Shown in pieces: positions 1 to 7,162 of a DNA stretch of 19,058 nucleotides. The stretch comes from Armatimonadetes bacterium UBA1398 (GTDB lineage Bacteria > Armatimonadota > Zipacnadia > UBA1398): NCBI GenBank assembly GCA_002305165.1, contig DBQI01000011.1:1-19058 (forward strand), read 5' to 3'. The notes below the pieces were generated by a model, which was not told the DNA's origin, ran no database searches, and saw nothing but the letters and a program-made list of their open reading frames with translations. Position numbers and translations under genes: made by a program. Within the stretch, counting starts at the first letter, position 1, and the number at the start of each line of letters is the position of its first letter.

Positions 1-34
1 ACAGCGCGGCGATAACCCACAAACTCCTATACAT
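1..34 (-). CDS. Partial gene start, signal-peptide-like N terminus
   Basis: Reading leftward from an ATG at 32-34, the frame is open to the window edge and gives MYRSLWVIAAL, a short basic start followed by a hydrophobic run as in a signal peptide or first membrane helix. A GGAGG sequence lies seven bases upstream of the ATG, with spacing typical of the genes in this window. Only eleven codons are visible, so no function can be given. It follows the small RiPP-like peptide gene at 141-305 on the same strand and could be cotranscribed with it. The call rests on the ribosome binding site and hydrophobic start only. Confidence 0.4.
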   Translation of the reverse strand, partial: MYRSLWVIAAL

Positions 35-120
35 GAGCAAACCTCCAGTCACGCGACTAGACGAGAGCCCCGGCTGGAAGCGTCACCCCATGGTCGAGCG
101 CATCGTGCTCCATACTTCCG

Positions 121-134
121 GGGCGTGATCGCCC
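121..134 (-). other. Small inverted repeat after the peptide gene
   Basis: GGGCG and CGCCC flank a four-base loop, forming a 5-bp GC hairpin seven bases beyond the stop codon of the 54-residue peptide gene. No T-run follows on the minus strand, so it is at best a weak or processing-type structure between that gene and the next one to the left. Confidence 0.3.
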
Positions 135-140
135 TACACC

Positions 141-305
141 CTAGTTCCCGAAGAAGTCCTTGGCCGTCCCTCCCGAGATCCCGCCGCGACCCTCGAAGCG
201 CGTAGGCGACGGCGACTGCATGACGATCTCGTGCATCTGGCCGAAGCAGATGAGCTTGGGCTTGACGAACTCCTTGCGGGTCTCGTGCGTACGCTGAGTC
301 TTCAT
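141..305 (-). CDS. Putative RiPP (lasso-type leader) precursor peptide, 54 aa
   Basis: This is a 54-residue reading frame with an ATG at 303-305 preceded by AGGAAGG at good spacing, ending in TAG. The N-terminal half is basic (MKTQRTHETRKEF). Residues 13-22 are FVKPKLICFG, which matches the Y-x2-P-x-L-x3-G pattern of lasso-peptide leaders bound by the RiPP recognition element, with Phe in place of Tyr. The threonine usually found near the leader end is absent (EIVMQ follows). The C-terminal part is Gly-rich and ends in KDFFGN. It lies about 160 bases beyond the endolysin stop, on the same strand. No cyclase or leader peptidase is in the window; such genes would have to lie left of position 1. 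Lasso-leader-like peptides of unknown fate are common, so a true lasso product is unproven. Confidence 0.6.
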   Translation of the reverse strand: MKTQRTHETRKEFVKPKLICFGQMHEIVMQSPSPTRFEGRGGISGGTAKDFFGN

Positions 306-463
306 GTGCGAACCTTCCTAACATGCGTGGTCCGACGGCTCCACAATGTGGCCGGAAATCCGGGTGCTGGCGTCGGTAGATGCCAAACGGGTCTACGCGG
401 GCTTTTTGTTCACGATGCGGCGCGGGGACGGGCTGCGGTGGGCGGCTCAGAGGCGGCCCCCCA
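306..463 (-). other. Intergenic gap between endolysin and peptide gene
   Basis: This 158-base gap holds no convincing reading frame. It contains a short inverted repeat at 352-363 (CCGGA-AA-TCCGG) and a five-T run that reads on the plus strand only. No clear -35/-10 pair was found for the peptide gene, although a separate promoter would be expected if the peptide is not part of the phage operon. Confidence 0.3.
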
Positions 464-1267
464 TCAGGGCTGGGAGGCGCGTCGTTCCCGATAGCGCATC
501 ACCAGGTACTCGCCCCGGGTCAGGGGCGAGCCGAGCCGCGTGGCGTCCGAGATGCCCATCGACCGAGCCCACGCCGCCGCCGCGCGAAGCTCCTCCTGCC
601 ACGGCGTCTCGATCGGCTCCGGCTCGGCGCTCTGGGCGTAGCGCAGGATGCCTCGGACCACCGCTTGGGCGTAGCGGTCGGCGAAGTCGTCGCGGCGGAT
701 GATCTCCATATCCTCTCGATTGGACATGAACAGCGGCTCCGGCAGGGCGAGGGCGCCCGGCGAGTAGGAGTTGCCTCCGCCCACGAAGGTCCCCAGGTTG
801 TGCCAGTGGGCCATCACGCCCGCGGGCCGCGCCGCCGGGTAGGAGACGGGCGTCCCGAACTCCCCGCGCAGCGCGGCCGCCAGGGCCGCCGCCAGCGCGC
901 GGCTCCGGGGACAGTGGACCGGCAGCTTCGGCACGAACACCGTGGTGCCGCGCATGGCGGGGTTCGAGGCCGAGTCCAGGTGCAGCGAGACGTAGCAGTC
1001 GTAGGCCGTCGCGGCGGCGAGGGCGCCGCGGTCGCTGTAGCCCATCACCTCGGAGTAGTCGGCGCGCTGGTGGGTGAGGCGCGCCTCGTGGCCCTGGGCC
1101 GTCAGCAGATCCCGGGCCCGCAGGGCGGCGGCGAGCACCAGGTCCTTCTCGCAGAGCCTGGTGCCGAGGCCGCTCGTGTCCGCGGCGCCCGTGTCCCTGG
1201 CGCCGTCGCGCTTGAGGGTGCCGTGTCCGGGATCGAGCCAGATGAGCAGCCGGCGGGCCTCAGCCAT
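464..1267 (-). CDS. Endolysin: N-acetylmuramoyl-L-alanine amidase (Amidase_3)
   Basis: This 267-residue zinc amidase would cleave the bond between N-acetylmuramic acid and L-alanine in peptidoglycan, releasing particles at lysis. Residues 10-16 are WLDPGHG with zinc ligand H15; E40 lies in LCEKDL, H96 in SLHLDS and the catalytic-type glutamate E177 in LPEPLFMSN, so the full Amidase_3 set is present. Residues about 222-260 form a separate C-terminal segment (W-x2-E-L-x-A-A, GISDATRLGSPLTRGEY) resembling the SLH-like wall-anchoring tails of some phage endolysins. There is no signal peptide, so export would depend on the adjacent holin. The ATG overlaps the holin gene end by eight bases, showing translational coupling. 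It is the last recognisable phage gene on the left. Confidence 0.9.
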   Translation of the reverse strand: MAEARRLLIWLDPGHGTLKRDGARDTGAADTSGLGTRLCEKDLVLAAALRARDLLTAQGHEARLTHQRADYSEVMGYSDRGALAAATAYDCYVSLHLDSASNPAMRGTTVFVPKLPVHCPRSRALAAALAAALRGEFGTPVSYPAARPAGVMAHWHNLGTFVGGGNSYSPGALALPEPLFMSNREDMEIIRRDDFADRYAQAVVRGILRYAQSAEPEPIETPWQEELRAAAAWARSMGISDATRLGSPLTRGEYLVMRYRERRASQP

Positions 1268-1541
1268 CGACGACCACGCTCCCCTCGAGGCGCTCCTCGA
1301 TTCGGGCGAGCCGCTCCTCCAGGGCGTCCATGCGGTCCCATATGCTCGCCCGCCCGTTGCCGTCGCCCCGCGCCAGGGCGAGGACGAGCAGAAGCGCCTC
1401 GCGCATGAACTCCACGGCCGCGCCGATGAGTTCCGCGAGCCGGCGGCCGGCCGGGATCAACACCACGACGACGGCGATGGCCACAAGCATCAGGGCGAGC
1501 CCGTGGCTCTCGATGCCGCGCACGATCGAATCCAGTTCCAT
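1260..1541 (-). CDS. Holin-like small membrane protein
   Basis: This 93-residue protein has one strong transmembrane helix (residues about 13-30, rich in Ala, Val, Leu and Ile), a second hydrophobic or amphipathic stretch (about 43-57) and a charged C-terminal segment (about 68-87, DALEERLARIEERLE) that looks like a short coiled coil. Its size, topology and overlap with the amidase gene fit a holin, which forms inner-membrane holes that let the endolysin reach the wall. The ATG has GGGAG upstream. No specific holin family can be named from sequence alone, and other small phage membrane proteins can look alike. The call rests largely on its neighbour. Confidence 0.7.
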   Translation of the reverse strand: MELDSIVRGIESHGLALMLVAIAVVVVLIPAGRRLAELIGAAVEFMREALLLVLALARGDGNGRASIWDRMDALEERLARIEERLEGSVVVDG

Positions 1542-1553
1542 GGGATGCTCCCT

Positions 1554-2378
1554 TCAGAGCGACAGGCCAGCGAGCCGGAACTCGATGGCCAAGGTCAGAC
1601 CGGACCCGGGCGTGATGCTCCCCACCTGGTCCACATCCACGGTGAGCCGGTCGCCGGCCGACACGGCCGGGGCGTCGAAGCGCGTCTGCAGTCCCGCCGT
1701 CTCGCCATCGGCGAGGCGCACCCGACGGTCGGGCGAGGCGGCCCAGAGGGACGCGCCGTTGAGGTTCAGGTCCACGATGAGGTCCGCGCCCGTGGGCGCG
1801 ACGCGGGCATGAAGCCGCGCGGCGTTCAGGACCGCGTCGAAGGGCACGAGGAGGTCGGCGCCGAGCTTGTCCGTCCCCACGGTCACGGCCCCCGCGTCGA
1901 CGGTGGCGCTCAGGCCGCTCGCGCCGAGCCCGAGGCGCTCCTTGCCGGGGGGCTCGTTGTCCACGGCGGTCACCGAGTCCGCATCGGCGGTGACAGCCGC
2001 GAGGAGGATCGAGGCCTGGCCCGTGGGCGGCGCGCCCGTGGCGTTCGTCGCGAAGCCGCCGTCCTGCAGCAGGTAGACGAAGCTCTCCGCCTCGGCGGCG
2101 ACGGCGACGCCCGTGGCCGCGGCGGGCTTGGTGACGACGTGGCCGATGATGGCCGCGCCCGCCGACACCTCCACGGAGAGGCCGCCCCCCGCGGAGACGA
2201 CGAGGCCGCTGAGGACGCCGGAGCCGGCGATGGCGGCGAGGCACCCCTCGAGCCGGTCCTCGATCCCCTGCATCTGCGCCTCGGCCCAGGCGAGGTTGCC
2301 GTTCAGCTTGGTCCGCACCGTCGGCGCGGTGTCGCCGGCGACGAAGGCGTCGCCGGGCGGGATGTCGCGAGTTGGCAT
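1554..2378 (-). CDS. Tail fibre / receptor-binding-like protein
   Basis: This 274-residue protein starts at the ATG at 2376-2378, with AAAGGA upstream. The N terminus (NGNLAWAEAQMQGIEDRLEG) looks like a short helical segment; the middle is Gly/Ala/Val-rich beta sequence; and the last 100 residues (from LVPFDAVLNAARLH, with APTGADLIVDLNLNG and GDRLTVDVDQVGSITPGSGLTL) resemble the jelly-roll domain often found at the C-terminal end of phage tail-tip and fibre proteins. It lies between another adhesin-like gene and the lysis genes, the usual place for fibres. The target is unknown. An upstream in-frame start adding 15 residues exists but has no better ribosome binding site. Confidence 0.65.
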   Translation of the reverse strand: MPTRDIPPGDAFVAGDTAPTVRTKLNGNLAWAEAQMQGIEDRLEGCLAAIAGSGVLSGLVVSAGGGLSVEVSAGAAIIGHVVTKPAAATGVAVAAEAESFVYLLQDGGFATNATGAPPTGQASILLAAVTADADSVTAVDNEPPGKERLGLGASGLSATVDAGAVTVGTDKLGADLLVPFDAVLNAARLHARVAPTGADLIVDLNLNGASLWAASPDRRVRLADGETAGLQTRFDAPAVSAGDRLTVDVDQVGSITPGSGLTLAIEFRLAGLSL

Positions 2379-2400
2379 CGGTGGTCCTTTCGGGGTCGGG

Positions 2401-3495
2401 CTAGTGCCAGGTCGCTCCGCCATCGGTGGAGCGAAGCTGGATCAGGTCCGCGTCCACGGTCTGGGCGCAGACGAGGAGGCTGCCATCGGGGAGGGCGGCG
2501 ATGGCGGGCGTCGCGAGGGCGACGCCGGCGCTGACGACCGCGGCGGTCGTGGCCGCGTGGAGCCGCGGCGCGCCCTCGTGGATGTCCCCCCGGGTAAGCC
2601 ACAGGGCGCCGTCCTTCACGCTGAGGAGCAGGAACTCGTTCCGGCCGGGCAGGGCACAGAGGGCGGGCCGCTGGCGCCCGCTGAGGGTCGTCACGTGGAT
2701 CACTCCATCTCCGAATACCGAGTCCGCCAGGGCCACCCGCGCGCCGGAGTCCGTCTCCTCGGCGCGGAGGCGGAGCCCCGAGGGCAGGGCGGCGAGGGCG
2801 GGACAGCGGGCAGCCACGGTGATGAGGTCCTCCGCGGGCGGGCCGCCGAAGCGCGTGGCGAGGCCGAGTCGCTCGGCGTGCTCGTGGGGCGCGCTCGCGT
2901 AGCGGCTGACGCCGACGCCGTCCGTGGCGAGGGCCGCGCCGCCCTCCATGAGCCGTCCCACGCCGATGTCGTCGAGGCGCACGTCCGTGGAGCCGGCGGT
3001 GGCGGAGACGTTCGCCCAGACGGCGGTGCCGCTCGGTGAGGCCGGCGGCGGAGTGGTCGCCACCACCGCGCCGCTCAGGCTGTGCTCCACGCCGCCCGGG
3101 CCGATGCGGGCCTCCCACTCGATCGCCTCGCCGATGGGGTCCGCGGTGGAGACGAGGGTCATCGCGCCCGCGGAGCCGACGAGCACCTCATAGCCGCCGC
3201 CGGCCCGGGCCCAGATGGTGAGGTTCACCATCGCGCCCCGGAGGCTCACCGTGAAGTACCGGTCGCTGGTCCCCTCGGGCGCCAGGGAGAGCACCTCGAC
3301 CGCGCAGCGAAGGCGTTCCGCGGGCGCGACGGGCGTGGCCCGCCGTATGCTCCCTCGGCTCCCCAGGCGCGCCCACACGCCGCCGCGGTGGCTGACGCAC
3401 TCCACCGCGCCGGTGACGCTCCATCCGTCGGGCGGCGCCCCCGGCGCGTTCGCCTCGAAGTCCTCGTCGAAGTACCAGTTGCGGGGCGGCTCCAT
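2401..3495 (-). CDS. LamG-like / Asp-box adhesin or tail spike-like protein
   Basis: This is a 364-residue protein. The N-terminal half (from WYFDEDFEANAPGAPPDGW) looks like a concanavalin-like (LamG) beta sandwich, as in carbohydrate-binding tail proteins. The C-terminal half has repeating sialidase-like strands (LCALPGRNEFLLLSVKDGALW; AALPDGSLLVCAQ) and ends with STDGGATW at residues 356-363, a perfect Asp-box (S-x-D-x-G-x-T-W). A complete sialidase propeller carries several such boxes over about 350 residues, so this is a short or truncated propeller; no catalytic Arg triad was identified. The ATG overlaps the stop of the preceding gene by one base. It probably binds surface glycans of the host cell; enzyme activity is not supported. 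Confidence 0.65.
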   Translation of the reverse strand: MEPPRNWYFDEDFEANAPGAPPDGWSVTGAVECVSHRGGVWARLGSRGSIRRATPVAPAERLRCAVEVLSLAPEGTSDRYFTVSLRGAMVNLTIWARAGGGYEVLVGSAGAMTLVSTADPIGEAIEWEARIGPGGVEHSLSGAVVATTPPPASPSGTAVWANVSATAGSTDVRLDDIGVGRLMEGGAALATDGVGVSRYASAPHEHAERLGLATRFGGPPAEDLITVAARCPALAALPSGLRLRAEETDSGARVALADSVFGDGVIHVTTLSGRQRPALCALPGRNEFLLLSVKDGALWLTRGDIHEGAPRLHAATTAAVVSAGVALATPAIAALPDGSLLVCAQTVDADLIQLRSTDGGATWH

Positions 3496-3740
3496 CAGCC
3501 GAGCACCACCTCTTCGTCGGCCAAGCCGTCCTTGCCCACCATGAAGTACCGCGCCCCGGGCCGGCTCGCGCCCGGGGTGAGGGCCACGGCGCCGGGAGGC
3601 CCGTCGGTGGCGAGCCGCCGGAGCAGCTCGTCGGCGGTGGCGGCTTGGCGGGTCGTCAAGCGCCGGGCGAGGGTCCGGCTGCCGGTGGCGCCGCGCGCGA
3701 GGCCTCGGAGGGCGTCGCCGAGGCGCGTCTCAGGGTTCAT
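3495..3740 (-). CDS. Small hypothetical protein between hub and fibre genes
   Basis: This 81-residue protein starts at the ATG at 3738-3740, behind GAGGAGGTGG. Residues 1-45 are helical and basic (RLGDALRGLARGATGSRTLARRLTTRQ), and the C-terminal part (GARYFMVGKDGLADEEVVLG) looks like a short beta hairpin. It begins 13 bases after the hub-like gene and overlaps the next gene by one base, so it is translated as part of the tail-tip unit. No family is recognised. Its place suggests a small tail-tip or fibre-attachment protein, but this is inference from position only. Confidence 0.6.
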   Translation of the reverse strand: MNPETRLGDALRGLARGATGSRTLARRLTTRQAATADELLRRLATDGPPGAVALTPGASRPGARYFMVGKDGLADEEVVLG

Positions 3741-3753
3741 GCGATCCACCTCC

Positions 3754-5787
3754 TCACAGCGCCTCCGCCTCGTAGAGGGTCCTCGATAGGCGCGGGACGA
3801 GCACCGTGTCCATGCTGAGCAGCCGTAGGGTCTCACCGTCGAGGTCGATGAGGTCGCCGGGGTGAAGAGCGGGGTCGAAGGGCGCCTCGAACCGCACCCG
3901 CCGGCGGAACCGGGTCGCGGCGTCGGCCAGGGTGCGGCACACCCAGTTCACCGCCGCCTGGGTCGAGAGGGCCGTGTCGACCCAGATGAGCAGCCGGCGC
4001 TCGCCCACGTACTGCTCGTAGGTGGGGTCATCCTGGCTGCGGGCGTCCAGGTAGACCGCCGCGATGGGCTCGCCATCGGGCGAGAGGCCGATGACGGTGA
4101 TCTCGTTGGCGAAGCCCGTCTCGTCGATCTCGTCGCTCATGCGGAGGATCGGCCGGGCCGAGCCGTCGGGCGCCGTGACTCCGCTGAACCGCGCGGCGGG
4201 CGGGCCGCCCGCCGCGTCGGGCTCGTAGTGGAACACGCCGTGGCGGTCGAAGAACATCCGCCAACCCGAGAACGCCTCCCGGAGGTACTCCAGGAAGTCG
4301 GCCACCGTCTCGCCGTTCCGCGGCTGGAACAGCGGGTCGTCGTCGCCCTCGGCCGTGGGGAGGGCCGTGTCATCCTCGGCGATGGCGATGGCCTCCTCGG
4401 GGATGCCCGCCGCCCGGAGGAGCGCCCGCGCCGCCTCGGTGTGCGGCCATCCGTCGTAGGCGGTCTCGTCGCTCAGGACGGCGTGGCGGAGCCGCTTGAA
4501 GGGGTCCTCGGCGGACAGCTCCCACTTCGGCGCTGGGCCGGGGATGAGGTTCGAGGGGCCGGTGAGGCCGGTGAACCGGCGCACGCCGTTCACCGTCAGC
4601 TCGGCCCGCATGTTGCAGCGGTCGGCCTTGGCCGTGAAGCTCCCCGCGGCGTTGTCGATGAGGGCCCAGAGCCGCGCCGAGCGGTCCCGGAGTGAGCGGG
4701 ATTCCCGCAGCTCCAGGAGGTACGGCCCCGCCTCGACCGCCGTCGGCGAGCGCAGCCGAGTCGTCGGGTCGAACCGCGCCCGCACATCGTAGACCATCGC
4801 CGGCCCCTCCTCGGGGTTGACGATCTGCAGGGCGTAGGCGAACTGGTCGCACGGCGCTTCGAGGGCGCCGCCGCCCGGCTCGGAGAGCAGCGAGAGGGAC
4901 ATCTCCAGCCCCGGCCGCGGCTCGAAGGTCACCGCGCTGTCGGGCAGCGTGGCCGCCGTGTAGGGCAGCCGGATGAGGGGGCTGGCGATGCTGCCGTTCG
5001 GCGGGTAGCGCGGCGTGCTCAGGTTGAAGGCCCACGCTCCCCCCTCGCCGAGCAGTCGCGCCGGCGCGCGGAAGCTGAGGTGGCGGTAGGCCACCGGCTC
5101 CTCATCCTCAGTGACCTCGGGCGTCGCGGTCAGGATGTCCGGCTCGCGCCAGACGAAGCCCTTGTCACGGGCGCCGAGGACGAGGAGCCGGTCGCCCTTC
5201 ACGGGCAGGACGACGATCCGGCGCCACACGCCGAAGACGTTCTCCCCGCCCTCCAGGAGCGGCCCCTGGGCGACGATCTCGTGGACGCCGTAGCCGCTGA
5301 GCGGCGGCTCGACGCCATCGGTCCACTCGAGGTCGGGGTCGCGCCCGAGATAGCCCATCCCCTCGGCGTCGACGCGGAGGGAGTAGCGGCCCCCGAAGAA
5401 GAGGGTGACGCCGGCCATCCCCAGGAACCCCGGCGGCGGCTCGTAGAGGTAGAAGCGCAGGACGAACCCCTGGTCGCGGGGATACTCCGCGTAGGTGTCG
5501 GCCCACGCCGTGGCCGCGCCGCTCACGAGGCACTGGAGGAGCCCCGTCTCGTCGGACAGGGCGGGCGCGGAGATCTCGCGCCACTCGCCCCAGGTGGTGG
5601 CGAACTCGGCGAGCCGGTTGCTCTGGGCGCGGAGGTTCGGCTCGAGCATGACGGTCTGGGAGATGGGCTCATAGACCACGTTCGAGGCTGTGAGCCGCTC
5701 CCAGGCGTGGCGGCAGAGGTGCACGAGTGAGAAGCCGGCCTCGCCGAGCACCGACTCCGGCTGGTCGAGCATGAGGGACACATTCAT
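3754..5787 (-). CDS. Tail hub / baseplate-like minor tail protein
   Basis: This 677-residue protein starts at the ATG at 5785-5787, with AGGAG seven bases upstream. The first half is beta-rich (for example FVLRFYLYEPPPGFLGMAG), like distal tail or carbohydrate-binding sandwiches. From about residue 425 the pattern changes to one known from gp27/late-control-D-type tail hubs: DPFKRLRHAVLSDETAYDGWP, a helix pair, FFDRHGVFHYEPD near 516, and near the end HPGDLIDLDGETLRLL, the GD-x-I-x-L-x-G form of hub domains. Hubs sit at the tail tip and connect the tube to the fibres. The gene follows the methyltransferase after about 130 bases and precedes fibre genes. The exact family is uncertain, but a role as the main tail-tip protein is well supported by length and position. 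Confidence 0.65.
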   Translation of the reverse strand: MNVSLMLDQPESVLGEAGFSLVHLCRHAWERLTASNVVYEPISQTVMLEPNLRAQSNRLAEFATTWGEWREISAPALSDETGLLQCLVSGAATAWADTYAEYPRDQGFVLRFYLYEPPPGFLGMAGVTLFFGGRYSLRVDAEGMGYLGRDPDLEWTDGVEPPLSGYGVHEIVAQGPLLEGGENVFGVWRRIVVLPVKGDRLLVLGARDKGFVWREPDILTATPEVTEDEEPVAYRHLSFRAPARLLGEGGAWAFNLSTPRYPPNGSIASPLIRLPYTAATLPDSAVTFEPRPGLEMSLSLLSEPGGGALEAPCDQFAYALQIVNPEEGPAMVYDVRARFDPTTRLRSPTAVEAGPYLLELRESRSLRDRSARLWALIDNAAGSFTAKADRCNMRAELTVNGVRRFTGLTGPSNLIPGPAPKWELSAEDPFKRLRHAVLSDETAYDGWPHTEAARALLRAAGIPEEAIAIAEDDTALPTAEGDDDPLFQPRNGETVADFLEYLREAFSGWRMFFDRHGVFHYEPDAAGGPPAARFSGVTAPDGSARPILRMSDEIDETGFANEITVIGLSPDGEPIAAVYLDARSQDDPTYEQYVGERRLLIWVDTALSTQAAVNWVCRTLADAATRFRRRVRFEAPFDPALHPGDLIDLDGETLRLLSMDTVLVPRLSRTLYEAEAL

Positions 5788-5915
5788 GGGCAACTCCTGG
5801 TCGATGGGGCGGGCGAGACGCGCGCCAACGGCCCGCGCGGAGGAGACGGCACATCCGGGCGTGCGGACAGGGCGTAGTAAAGGGAAACGGTGGTCCCGAG
5901 GAGGCGCTCTGCGGC

Positions 5916-7151
5916 CTACTGCCGCGTCAGCAGCACGATGCGGTTCGTGTTCGTGCCCTTCCGGTTGTTCCGCACGCCCCAGCAGTTCGCGGTCTTCGTG
6001 AACTCCTGCTCGTTGACGAGGATGGCCTCGCAGACCAGGCCCGCCTCCTCGCCCAAGGGCGCGATGACCTCATCGAGAAGCAGCCGGCCGCCATCCACAT
6101 CGCCCACCTCGAAGGCGACCCAGCCGCCGGGCCGGACGACGCGGCGAAGCTCCCGGAGCGCTCCGAGCATCGCGCCCGACCACTCCTCGAGGGAGCGCGG
6201 CGAGGTGATGCCCGCCGCCACCGCCTGGGCGTCGATCCCATTGAACCAGCAGCGCAGCCAGTTGTCCTTCGCGTACTGCACCACGTTCAGGAAGGGCGGC
6301 GAGGTGACGACGAGGGCGACGGAGCCGTCGGCGATCTCCCGCGTCTCGCGCGCGTCGCCGCAGAGGACCCGGGCCCTCGGGGCGACCTCGGCGAGCCAGG
6401 CCCGATCCGCGGGCGTGAGGTCACGGAGCAGCGCCCTGGACTTGCGGAGGATCAGGGCGCGCACGTCCTTGTAGGCGTCGGCGGGCCGCTGGCCCCGGCG
6501 CTCGTTGATCTTCGCCTGGGCCTCGGCGGTGACGGCCTGGTTCGGCGGCATGGTGTAGACCGAGAAGAACCCCGGGGAGTGGCCCGTCAGGCGGTTCGTG
6601 GCGACCATGCGGATCCACCGGTCTGCCGCGTCGAGCCGCCCCTCCCGCTCCCGCCCGAGGAGATGGGCCCGGAGGGCGGCGATCTCCGCCAGGGTCTCGG
6701 GGTGGTAGAACATGGAGAGGTCGAGTTCGACCTCCACGGCCCGGTCCCACTCGATCTCGGCGAGCCGCGCCTGAACCTCCCGGAGCCCGGGTGGGTCGAG
6801 GCGGGGCCGCAGGAGGATGCCGGCCAGGGGGTTCACGTCGTTGCCGAGGGGCACGCGGCCATGGAGGGCCGCCTCCAGGAGGGTGGTGCCTCGGCCCATG
6901 AAGGGGTCGTAGACGACGTCGCCCGGCTGGGACCAGCGCTCGATGAAGAACCGGGGCAGCTCCGCCTTGAAGCACGCCCGGTAGGAGACCTCGTGGAGCG
7001 AGTGCGACTGCCGCTGGGTCGCCGCCCAGTACTCGCCGACGAGCCGCGGAACCTCGCGCCCGTCGATGGCGACGGTCTCGACGCGCTCGACCCGGCCGCG
7101 GTCGGACTCGGGCAGGGCGATGAGGCTCTCGGGGATGGGGTCGGCGCTCAT
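5916..7151 (-). CDS. DNA methyltransferase (N4-cytosine / N6-adenine type)
   Basis: This 411-residue SAM-dependent DNA methyltransferase has motif I DPFMGRGTT at residues 82-90 (F-x-G-x-G, SAM binding) followed by GNDVNPLA, and catalytic motif IV TSPPF at 283-287 in a VVTSPPFLNVVQYAKDNW context. SPP-type motifs are typical of amino-methyltransferases, TSPP most often of N4-cytosine enzymes. Motif I precedes motif IV with a long helical region between, which may hold target recognition. The ATG at 7149-7151 has GGAGG upstream and lies 11 bases after the chaperone extension. No restriction endonuclease is adjacent, so it is an orphan enzyme, probably protecting phage DNA or marking it. Its place within the tail genes, where a tape measure gene is expected, is unusual. 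Confidence 0.85.
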   Translation of the reverse strand: MSADPIPESLIALPESDRGRVERVETVAIDGREVPRLVGEYWAATQRQSHSLHEVSYRACFKAELPRFFIERWSQPGDVVYDPFMGRGTTLLEAALHGRVPLGNDVNPLAGILLRPRLDPPGLREVQARLAEIEWDRAVEVELDLSMFYHPETLAEIAALRAHLLGREREGRLDAADRWIRMVATNRLTGHSPGFFSVYTMPPNQAVTAEAQAKINERRGQRPADAYKDVRALILRKSRALLRDLTPADRAWLAEVAPRARVLCGDARETREIADGSVALVVTSPPFLNVVQYAKDNWLRCWFNGIDAQAVAAGITSPRSLEEWSGAMLGALRELRRVVRPGGWVAFEVGDVDGGRLLLDEVIAPLGEEAGLVCEAILVNEQEFTKTANCWGVRNNRKGTNTNRIVLLTRQ

Positions 7152-7162
7152 GTGTCCTCCGT

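Noticed and set aside
58..115. Eighteen-codon leftward mini-frame between the peptide gene and the partial gene
   Set aside because: Too short, poor ribosome binding site and no recognisable pattern.
380..412. Five-T run after GC-rich sequence, possible terminator
   Set aside because: The T-run reads on the plus strand, where no gene lies upstream, and no proper stem precedes it.
1102..2244. Long Arg/Pro-rich minus-strand open frame overlapping fibre, holin and endolysin genes
   Set aside because: Arg/Pro/Gly-rich out-of-frame translation of real genes on the same strand; no ribosome binding site.
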